Below are positions 30,843 to 36,879 of a stretch of 36,879 nt of DNA, in pieces. This DNA comes from Mycobacteriaceae bacterium 1482268.1 (GTDB lineage Bacteria > Actinomycetota > Actinomycetes > Mycobacteriales > Mycobacteriaceae): positions 1-36,879 of the forward strand of contig LZSH01000518.1 in NCBI GenBank assembly GCA_001665255.1, given 5' to 3'. The notes below the pieces were generated by a model. That model ran no database searches and was not told the origin of the DNA. It saw only the letters and a program-made list of their open reading frames with translations. The position numbers and the translations under genes were made by a program. Positions within the stretch are counted from its first letter, which is position 1. Each line of letters opens with the position of its first letter.

Positions 30843-32267
30843 GTGTCCGACAACGCTGATCTGCTCATCGCCGCTCAGGTGGCGTTGCACCGACACGTCG
30901 AGCTGTTGAAAGAGCTCGGCCGGTTGTTTGCTGACGCGGGCCACGAGCTCTATCTCGTCGGCGGCAGCGTGCGCGACGCGCTGCTCGGCCGGCTCGATAC
31001 CGACCTCGACTTCACGACCGACGCCAGGCCCGAGGAAATGGCTCGGATGCTGCGGCCGTGGGCGGACGCGCTGTGGGACACCGGCATCGAATACGGAACG
31101 CTCGGCGTCGGCAAGGGCGATCAGCGGCTGGAGATCACCACGTTCCGCGCCGACACCTACGACCAGGTGTCCCGTAATCCGGAGGTGCGTTTCGGTGACC
31201 GGCTCGACGACGACCTGATCCGCCGCGACTTCACCGTCAACGCGATGGCGGTGCGCATCACGCAGGAGGGTCCGGGTGAATTCCTCGATCCCCTAAACGG
31301 TTTGGCGGCGCTGCGCGCCCGCGTGTTGGATACTCCGGCCGCGCCTGAGGTGTCGTTCGGTGACGATCCGCTGCGGATGCTGCGGGCGGCGCGGTTCGTG
31401 GCGCAGCTCGGGTTCACGGTGGCGCCCAGGGTCCGCGAGGCGATGGCGGCGATGGCCGGTCAGCTCGAGCGCATCACCGCCGAACGGGTGGCCGCCGAAC
31501 TCGACAAGCTCATCCTCGGCGACGATCCGGTAGCGGGCATCGACCTGATGGTGTCCAGCGGTCTCGGCGACGTGGTGCTGCCAGAAGTGGGCGCGATGCG
31601 GATGGCGATCGACGAGCACCATCAGCACAAGGACGTCTACCAGCATTCGCTGACGGTGCTGCGGCAGGCGATCGCGCTCGAAGACGAGCCGGACCTGGTG
31701 TTGCGCTGGGCGGCGCTGCTGCATGACATCGGCAAGCCGTCGACGCGCCGGCACGAGATCGGCGGCGGGGTGAGCTTCCATCACCACGAGGTCGTCGGCG
31801 CCAAGATGACCCGCAAGCGGATGCGGGCGCTGAAGTACTCCAAGCAGATGGTCGACGACGTCTCGCAGTTGGTGTATCTGCACCTGCGCTTCCATGGCTA
31901 CGGCGACGGGACGTGGACCGACTCCGCGGTCCGGCGCTATGTCACCGATGCGGGCCCGTTGCTGCCGCGGCTGCACAAGCTGGTGCGCGCGGACTGCACG
32001 ACGCGCAACAAACGGCGCGCGGCGCGGCTACAGGCCAACTACGACGACCTCGAGGCGCGGATCGCCGAACTGGCGGCGAAGGAAGACCTGCAACGCGTGC
32101 GGCCGGACCTCGACGGCAACGAGATCATGAAGATCCTCGACATCCCCGCGGGCCCACAGGTCGGCGAGGCGTGGCGCTATCTCAAGGAGCTGCGGCTGGA
32201 CCGCGGGCCGCTCGACCACGACGAGGCGGTGGCCGAGTTGCTGAAGTGGTGGAACGCCAGAAGCTAG
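30843..32267 (+). CDS. pcnA: CCA tRNA nucleotidyltransferase (PcnA)
   Basis: The enzyme adds or repairs the 3' CCA of tRNAs, needed here because the two tRNA genes in this window do not encode CCA. The 474-residue protein begins at GTG 30843. Visible are the nucleotidyltransferase head 'LYLVGGSVRDALLGR' with catalytic acids in 'DTDLDFTTDARP', the 'RRDFTVNAMAVRI' and 'GDDPLRMLRAARFVAQLGF' segments, and a C-terminal HD domain ('HQHKDVYQHSLTVLRQAI', 'ALLHDIGKPSTRRHE', 'HHHEVVGAKM'). The HD domain would give phosphohydrolase activity. Despite the name it is not expected to be a poly(A) polymerase. Confidence 0.96.
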   Translation: MSDNADLLIAAQVALHRHVELLKELGRLFADAGHELYLVGGSVRDALLGRLDTDLDFTTDARPEEMARMLRPWADALWDTGIEYGTLGVGKGDQRLEITTFRADTYDQVSRNPEVRFGDRLDDDLIRRDFTVNAMAVRITQEGPGEFLDPLNGLAALRARVLDTPAAPEVSFGDDPLRMLRAARFVAQLGFTVAPRVREAMAAMAGQLERITAERVAAELDKLILGDDPVAGIDLMVSSGLGDVVLPEVGAMRMAIDEHHQHKDVYQHSLTVLRQAIALEDEPDLVLRWAALLHDIGKPSTRRHEIGGGVSFHHHEVVGAKMTRKRMRALKYSKQMVDDVSQLVYLHLRFHGYGDGTWTDSAVRRYVTDAGPLLPRLHKLVRADCTTRNKRRAARLQANYDDLEARIAELAAKEDLQRVRPDLDGNEIMKILDIPAGPQVGEAWRYLKELRLDRGPLDHDEAVAELLKWWNARS

Positions 32268-32285
32268 CGCGGCGTCTGATCGGGC

Positions 32286-32765
32286 ATGGACTATTGCCTC
32301 TCCGACGGCGACGGGTCGGCGACGATGTGGACGGCGCCGGTGGACACCGACACTGACGGCGACGGCAGGCTCGACGCGGTGGGCCTCGACGTCGATCGTG
32401 ACGGAGGCCTCGACGACGCATTGGCCGATCTCGACGGCGACGGGATCGCCGATCATGCCGTGCTCGATGGCGAGAGCTATTTCACCGACGACGGCACGGG
32501 CACCTGGGCAGTGAGCGTCGACCGCGGCGGGGGATTGCGATGGTTCGGCCTCGACGGAGTGGAGAGCGTCGGCGGGCCGACGGTCGATCTGGACGGCAAC
32601 GGGCAGGCGGGCGAGCGGCTGGTCGACAGCGACGGCAACGGGCTGGCCGATCGCGCACTGGGTGACGGCGTGGCATACGTCGACACCGACGGCGATGGCA
32701 CCTGGGACCTCAAGTTGACCGACGGCGACCGCGACGGCAGGGCGGACGCCGCCAATGCGCTCTAG
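32286..32765 (+). CDS. Asp/Gly-rich repeat protein (Rv3906c-like)
   Basis: This very acidic 159-residue protein is built almost wholly from short repeats of the form DxDGxGxxD. Clear copies are 'DTDGDGRLD', 'DLDGDGIAD', 'DLDGNGQAG', 'DSDGNGLAD', 'DTDGDGTWD' and 'DGDRDGRAD'. Such loops resemble the calcium-binding turns of thrombospondin type 3 and dockerin repeats, so calcium binding is plausible. No signal peptide or membrane span is visible. It resembles Rv3906c in place and style. It follows pcnA by 18 bp and probably shares its transcript. It is convergent with the TIGR03084 gene and shares a CTAG stop palindrome with it. No function is known to me. Confidence 0.85.
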   Translation: MDYCLSDGDGSATMWTAPVDTDTDGDGRLDAVGLDVDRDGGLDDALADLDGDGIADHAVLDGESYFTDDGTGTWAVSVDRGGGLRWFGLDGVESVGGPTVDLDGNGQAGERLVDSDGNGLADRALGDGVAYVDTDGDGTWDLKLTDGDRDGRADAANAL

Positions 32766-33538
32766 CCGCGCCCGGGGCCGGGCGGCCCGGCGAAGGCCTG
32801 CGCAATCGTCAGCCACACCCGCGCATCGTCGCCTTCGGCGACGACGTCGAGCGCAGCCTGGGGCCGTCGCTGGGTGACGAGGAAGCAAAAATCCTCGGCC
32901 GAACCCGTAACCCGCTGCGCGGCGTCCGGTGGCCCCCATGCCCATATCGAACCGTCCGGCGCGGTCAGCTCGACCCGAAACGGATCCGTTGGCGCGGGAA
33001 GGCCGTTGATCGCGAAGGCGAAGTCACGCGTGCGCACGCCGATGTGTGCGATCGAGCGCAGCCGCGCCGTCGCGGCCCGCTGCACGCCGAGCGCGTCGGC
33101 GACGTCCAGGCCGTGCGCCCACGTCTCCATCAGCCGCGCGGTCGCCATCGACGCCGCGCTCATCGGCGGCCCGAACCACGGCAGCTTGCGGCCGTCCGGC
33201 ACCGCCAGCAGCGCATCGTGCAAGCGCCCTCGGGTGGCGCGCCAATCGGCCAACAACTCCGCGGGTGGCATGGCGGCGATCTCCTCGGCGCCCCGGTCGA
33301 CGAAACCTGCCGGGTCCTCGGCCGCCTGACCCAGCACGGCGTTGAAGCCCGCTTCGTCGTCAACCGACAGCAGCGCCACGCGGTCGGTCCACAACAGGTG
33401 GGCGATCTGGTGGGCGACGGTCCAGCCCGGCGCGGGCGTCGGCGTCGCCCATCCCTCGGGTGGCAGGCCGGCGACCAGCCCGTCGAGGGAGTCGCTTTCG
33501 GCGCGGAGATCGTCGACTATCGGGCCCGCTGTCGCCAT
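32762..33538 (-). CDS. TIGR03084/mycothiol maleylpyruvate isomerase-like protein (Rv0036c-like)
   Basis: ATG 33538 gives 258 residues. The N-terminal half has the four-helix DinB/MDMPI layout with '[19 protein letters not shown]' and '[17 protein letters not shown]'. His residues in these segments ('AHQIAHL', 'ETWAHGLD') fit the metal-binding triad of the family. The C-terminal half is a beta-rich sterol-carrier-like region ('[14 protein letters not shown]'). Some members are mycothiol-dependent enzymes; no substrate can be named here. A longer open frame to 33595 extends into the MFS gene and is unlikely. The MFS gene ends 10 bp upstream on the same strand. Confidence 0.88.
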   Translation of the reverse strand: MATAGPIVDDLRAESDSLDGLVAGLPPEGWATPTPAPGWTVAHQIAHLLWTDRVALLSVDDEAGFNAVLGQAAEDPAGFVDRGAEEIAAMPPAELLADWRATRGRLHDALLAVPDGRKLPWFGPPMSAASMATARLMETWAHGLDVADALGVQRAATARLRSIAHIGVRTRDFAFAINGLPAPTDPFRVELTAPDGSIWAWGPPDAAQRVTGSAEDFCFLVTQRRPQAALDVVAEGDDARVWLTIAQAFAGPPGPGRG

Positions 33539-33548
33539 GCGGGTCACC

Positions 33549-34829
33549 TTAACGCGGTGCTGGTCGGAACCGAGCGATGCTTCCATGGGCGGCAAGGCCG
33601 ACCACGTAGACCGCCGATCCCGCGACGACCAACCAGGGTGAGCGGCCGTCGGCCGGAATCACTGCCGCGGCGGCCGTCAGGGCGACGCAGGTAGAGATCC
33701 AGAACACCGCATCCTGCACGGCGAAGACGTGACCGCGCAGGGCGTCGTCGACGTCGATCTGCATCGCGGAGTCGGCGCACAGCTTGACCACCTGACCGAG
33801 CACACCCAGCAGGAACCCGCACACCATCATCAGCGGCAGCGCCAAGCCGATGCCGCCCAGTTGGATGAGAGCCGACAGCAGCAGCGCGGCATTGGCGGTG
33901 CGGTAGCGACCCCATTTCCCGATGGCGCCCGGTGTGATGACATTCGCGAGAAAGGCGCCGATGCCGACCGTGAACAGGAACAGCGCCGAGGTGCCGAAGC
34001 CGGCGACGTCCTCGGTGTCGGTGTGGCGCACCATGACCAGCACCAGCATGGTGTTGATGCCGAGCACCATCCGATGTGCAGCCAGCCCGGCGAGCGTGGC
34101 GCCCACCGTCCGCACGGCCGTCACCGTGCGCGCGCCGTGCAGCCACCCGGTCGCCACCGCGTAGAACACCGACCCGTGAATGGAGCGGCGACTCTCGTGC
34201 GGCCCCAGCACATGCGGGGGAAACCGCACCGACAGCAGCAGCGCCAACGCGACCGGAATCACGACGATCAGCATGATCGTCGCCGCGCCGGTGTCGCCCG
34301 CGCCGAAGAGCCACCGCAGCAGCAGCATGAAGCCGGCGCCGAGAAATGCGGCCGCTCCACCGGTGGCCGTTGCGACCGAGTTCATCGTCACCACCTGATC
34401 CCGCGGGACCACATCGGGCAGGGCTGCCGACAGCCCGGATGACACGAAACGGGTGAAGCCGTTGACGAGCAGTGCGCCCAACAGAATTGCCCAGTCGCGG
34501 GCGCTCACCGCGAGCAGGGCCGCGATGCCGAGGACGACCAGCAGCCGTCCAACGTTCGCGCCGATCAGCACCAGCCGCCGGTCCCACCTGTCCAGCAGCG
34601 CGCCTGCGAACGGACCAAGCACGGAGTACGGGAGGTACAGGACGGCGAAGGCGGCGACGAGTTCCCATGGGCCCGCTGCCCGTTCGGGGTTGAAGATCAA
34701 CCCACCCGCAAGGCCGGCCTGGAAAAGGCCGTCACCGAACTGGCTTGCCGTCCTCAACTCGAGCAGCCGCCAGAACTGGCGAAGGCTGCGCACCGATCGC
34801 CAGAGGGCAACGGGTGCGTGCGCGTCCAC
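33549..34829 (-). CDS. Major facilitator superfamily transporter (Rv0037c-like)
   Basis: The 426-residue integral membrane protein has about 10-12 hydrophobic spans, for example '[20 protein letters not shown]' and '[20 protein letters not shown]'. The first cytoplasmic loop reads '[20 protein letters not shown]', the MFS motif A region. It is likely a secondary exporter; the substrate is unknown. GTG 34829 has no ribosome-binding site. A TACTGT ends eight bases upstream, so the message may be leaderless. It is divergent from yqgE (75-bp gap) and probably co-transcribed with the TIGR03084 gene. Confidence 0.9.
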   Translation of the reverse strand: MDAHAPVALWRSVRSLRQFWRLLELRTASQFGDGLFQAGLAGGLIFNPERAAGPWELVAAFAVLYLPYSVLGPFAGALLDRWDRRLVLIGANVGRLLVVLGIAALLAVSARDWAILLGALLVNGFTRFVSSGLSAALPDVVPRDQVVTMNSVATATGGAAAFLGAGFMLLLRWLFGAGDTGAATIMLIVVIPVALALLLSVRFPPHVLGPHESRRSIHGSVFYAVATGWLHGARTVTAVRTVGATLAGLAAHRMVLGINTMLVLVMVRHTDTEDVAGFGTSALFLFTVGIGAFLANVITPGAIGKWGRYRTANAALLLSALIQLGGIGLALPLMMVCGFLLGVLGQVVKLCADSAMQIDVDDALRGHVFAVQDAVFWISTCVALTAAAAVIPADGRSPWLVVAGSAVYVVGLAAHGSIARFRPAPR

Positions 34830-34837
34830 GAGAATTC

Positions 34838-34843
34838 ACAGTA
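34838..34843 (-). promoter_or_regulatory. Candidate -10 for leaderless MFS transcript
   Basis: The minus strand reads TACTGT (TANNNT), then eight bases, then GTG 34829. There is no Shine-Dalgarno. The spacing would put the transcription start at or near the GTG. The upstream -35 is weak. Confidence 0.4.
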
Positions 34844-34904
34844 CAAATATCTCGGCGGGCCGCGCCTGTTTGCCACCTTGGCCGTTGGCTGGTGCCATGA
34901 TGGT

Positions 34905-35513
34905 GTGGTGGCGCAGTCAGAGGATCCGGAGGACTTTGTCGCTCCGACGGCGAACCGGGTACGCGCCGGAACGCTGCTGCTGGCCAACACCGATCTGCTC
35001 GAGCCGACCTTCCGACGCAGCGTCATCTACATCGTCGAGCACAACGACGGTGGCACGCTCGGCGTCGTGCTGAACCGGCCGAGCGAAACCGCGGTGTACA
35101 ACGTGTTGCCGCAGTGGGCCAAGCTGGCCACCAAGCCGAAGACGATGTTCATCGGCGGACCGGTGAAGCGCGATGCAGCGCTGTGCCTGGCGACGTTGCG
35201 GGTGGGCATCGATCCGAGTGGCGTGCCTGGGCTGCGCCACGTGCAGGGCCGGATGGCGATGGTCGATCTCGACGCCGAACCCGAGACGATCGCGCCGATG
35301 GTAGAAGGCGTGCGGATCTTTGCCGGTTATTCGGGGTGGACCATCGGTCAGCTGGAGGGCGAAATCGAACGCGACGACTGGATCGTGTTGTCCGCGTTGC
35401 CGTCCGATGTACTGGTCGAGGCGCGGGTGGATCTGTGGGGACGGGTGCTGCGCCGTCAGCCGTTGCCGTTGTCGCTGCTCGCGACGCACCCGATAGACAT
35501 CAGCCGCAACTAA
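34905..35513 (+). CDS. YqgE/AlgH family protein (Rv0038-like)
   Basis: GTG 34905 gives 202 residues, the same length I recall for Rv0038; a second GTG follows at 34908. The conserved core is clear: 'RAGTLLLANTDLLEPTFRRS', 'VIYIVEHNDGGTLGVVLNRP', 'MFIGGPVKRDAALCLATL', 'FAGYSGWTIGQLEGEIERDD' and 'LLATHPIDISRN'. The family (DUF179) is widespread but its biochemical role is not established; in Pseudomonas AlgH was linked to alginate regulation. Sequence upstream to 34818 is open but overlaps the MFS start and is not needed. It is convergent with the small membrane gene, with a 4-bp overlap of stops. Confidence 0.93.
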   Translation: MVAQSEDPEDFVAPTANRVRAGTLLLANTDLLEPTFRRSVIYIVEHNDGGTLGVVLNRPSETAVYNVLPQWAKLATKPKTMFIGGPVKRDAALCLATLRVGIDPSGVPGLRHVQGRMAMVDLDAEPETIAPMVEGVRIFAGYSGWTIGQLEGEIERDDWIVLSALPSDVLVEARVDLWGRVLRRQPLPLSLLATHPIDISRN

Positions 35514-35875
35514 CTCCGCGACAGCGTGCACGTCGCGCACGCGCCCGCGCCACAGCCGCTCGCCGCGGTGCCGCACGCCGACGCCGCTCCTTCGCGAGCC
35601 GCGACGAATTTCGCGCTCTGCCAGCAGCCCGCCGCGACCGTGGCGATCGCCCCGATCACGCAGACGATGACCACCACCACGCCGGTATCGGGCTGCGTCG
35701 ACAGCGCCACCACACCCGCGACGGTCAGCATCGCCGCGGCAGCGAGCTGAGTCGGCGCGACGGCGCGGAGAACCTGGCGGACCATGTCGGCGGAGCGGGG
35801 ACGCGACAACGTCCACCCGCCCAGAGCGGCGGTCGCGACGGCGGCGCACAAACAACCGACCGCCGCGAAAAGCAT
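35510..35875 (-). CDS. Small membrane protein with C-terminal Cys cluster (Rv0039c-like)
   Basis: ATG 35875 with an AAGG ribosome-binding site gives 121 residues. Three hydrophobic segments are visible: 'LFAAVGCLCAAVATAALGGW', 'LAAAAMLTVAGVVALS' and 'GVVVVIVCVIGAIATVAAGC'. The C-terminal tail 'ACGTAASGCGAGACATC' holds four Cys spaced C-x7-... with a final CxxC, which could bind metal or form disulfides. The position and topology match Rv0039c. Function is unknown. The stop overlaps the convergent yqgE stop, and the Mtc28 gene ends 34 bp upstream on the same strand. The open frame upstream to 36001 is not supported. Confidence 0.85.
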   Translation of the reverse strand: MLFAAVGCLCAAVATAALGGWTLSRPRSADMVRQVLRAVAPTQLAAAAMLTVAGVVALSTQPDTGVVVVIVCVIGAIATVAAGCWQSAKFVAAREGAASACGTAASGCGAGACATCTLSRS

Positions 35876-35909
35876 GCGGCTTACCTTAAGGGGCGCCGCG
35901 CCCGTCGCG

Positions 35910-36830
35910 CTACCGGGGCGGCAGTGGGGCCGGCGCGGGTGCCGGCGGCGGTCCTCCGACGGGACTGATCCTGAACCCGTTGGTGATTGCGTCGGTGGCA
36001 TCGGCGGTCGGGACCGCCTCAGCGACGGTGGTGGTCACCGTCAGCGTCACGAGGTATTTGTCGGCCCCGGCGGTCGCGATGGTGTGCCGCCGCGACGTGT
36101 TGAGCGACATGTTGTTGTCGCGGTAGGCGCCCTCGATCATCGCCGAGGGCATGCCCCCGAAGTCGGCGAGCGACGCGTTGGTGGTGCGCCATGCGGGCAG
36201 CTGCTGGGAATCGATGAAGCCGTGGGTGATGGCCTCCTTGGGGTCGAAGGCGCCGCCGACCAGCTTGTAGACCACCAGCGCCGCGTTCGATGTGTAGATG
36301 CCGTCGCCGCCGACACGGTCGGCAAGCACCGCGAACGCGTCGGGCACGTTCGGGTCGGGAACCTGCGACCAGCCGCGCGGTACCGGCAGCACGATGTTGA
36401 GCGCCTTGAAGTCGCGGGCCGACTGCGGCTGCAGCGTCACGCCCTTGCCCTTGAGGAAGTCGGCCAACGTCACCGACGACGCGGGCACCAGAGTTTCCTG
36501 TGCGGCCGCGGCGGCGGCGGGCACGAGACCCGGCGTCGCACCGAACGACTGGGTGGCGGGGGAGGCCGGTGCGACGGCGCCGGGCGCGACGGCGAGCGGG
36601 CTGGCGGCCTGCGCGACAGGCGCGGCGGGAGCGACGCCGAGGGGACCAGCGGCCTGGGCGACAGGCGCTGTGGGCATCCCGGGTACTGGCTGGATGACGG
36701 GCGCGGGCTGCGGCGGAAACGGGTACACAGGATCTGCTGCGGCGGTCGGACCGGCCAGGCCCAGCACGCCGGCCATGCTCGCGACCACTCCGCCTGCCAA
36801 GATCCGCCAGCGGCGAGCATTCATGATCAT
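35910..36830 (-). CDS. mtc28: Secreted proline-rich antigen Mtc28-like (Rv0040c family)
   Basis: This 306-residue secreted protein has a signal peptide 'RWRILAGGVVASMAGVLGLA' cut near 'AAADP', and a Pro/Ala-rich repeat region (about 33-110, with repeats such as 'APVAQAAGPLGVAP' and 'APVAQAASPLAVAP'). A conserved LpqN/LpqT-like domain (about 120-290) follows, with 'RGWSQVPDPNVPDAFAVLAD' and 'TSRRHTIATAGADKYLVTLT'. The tail is again Pro-rich. No lipobox Cys is present, so it is probably freely secreted. ATG 36830 follows AAAGGA. It matches the 28-kDa antigen Mtc28 of M. tuberculosis in layout. Role unknown. The gene is complete, and 49 bp follow to the window end. Confidence 0.93.
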   Translation of the reverse strand: MIMNARRWRILAGGVVASMAGVLGLAGPTAAADPVYPFPPQPAPVIQPVPGMPTAPVAQAAGPLGVAPAAPVAQAASPLAVAPGAVAPASPATQSFGATPGLVPAAAAAAQETLVPASSVTLADFLKGKGVTLQPQSARDFKALNIVLPVPRGWSQVPDPNVPDAFAVLADRVGGDGIYTSNAALVVYKLVGGAFDPKEAITHGFIDSQQLPAWRTTNASLADFGGMPSAMIEGAYRDNNMSLNTSRRHTIATAGADKYLVTLTVTTTVAEAVPTADATDAITNGFRISPVGGPPPAPAPAPLPPR

Positions 36831-36879
36831 CGCCCGATCCTTTCCCCAGTCCTTTCCGGCTGCGGGGCCAGACAGCCCC

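Overview
This window is the replication-origin region of a mycobacterial chromosome (Mycobacterium/Mycolicibacterium). The gene order, the high GC content and close protein resemblance, recalled from memory, to M. tuberculosis and M. smegmatis proteins support this. Two things point to an environmental, probably fast-growing species. A short 6-phosphogluconate dehydrogenase gene (gnd) sits between dnaN and recF, as I recall for M. smegmatis but not M. tuberculosis. GyrA also has Ser where M. tuberculosis has Ala90.

Left of the origin (1-11237, all on the minus strand, reading away from oriC) lie dnaN, gnd, recF, a DUF721 gene, gyrB, gyrA, a DUF3566 membrane protein gene, tRNA-Ile, tRNA-Ala and a hairpin-T terminator. 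gyrA carries a full-length 421-codon intein with a LAGLIDADG-type homing endonuclease, placed directly after the catalytic tyrosine. oriC lies between dnaN and dnaA (11238-11736). dnaA appears to start at a TTG, and its leader holds further DnaA boxes.

Right of the origin on the plus strand (13794-20037) are rpmH, rnpA, yidD, yidC, jag/khpB, rsmG, parA, parB and a Rv3916c-like gene. Two perfect 16-bp parS palindromes lie here, one in the first codons of rsmG and one in the 5' part of parA. This block covers ribosome and RNase P components, membrane-protein insertion, and origin segregation.

Next comes a minus-strand block (20034-30758). Read in transcription order it is mutT4, a DUF6049 gene, murJ (flippase plus pseudokinase), sigM, its anti-sigma factor rsmA, trxB, trxC and cwlM. 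It links peptidoglycan precursor export and control (MurJ, CwlM) with a stress sigma factor and thioredoxin redox control. The 5' end of murJ is abnormal. The expected start, overlapping the upstream stop as ATGA, is in a different frame from the body of the gene, and a perfect 42-bp inverted repeat with a 52-bp spacer lies at the break.

The right end (30843-36830) holds pcnA (CCA-adding enzyme), an aspartate/glycine-rich repeat protein, then homologues of M. tuberculosis Rv0036c to Rv0040c: a TIGR03084 protein, an MFS transporter, YqgE/AlgH, a small membrane protein with a Cys cluster, and the secreted proline-rich Mtc28 antigen.

Nearly everything here is conserved core chromosome. I found no prophage, CRISPR array, IS element or defence system. 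The unusual items are the gyrA intein and the inverted repeat in murJ. All homologue names rest on memory of these families, because no searches could be run.
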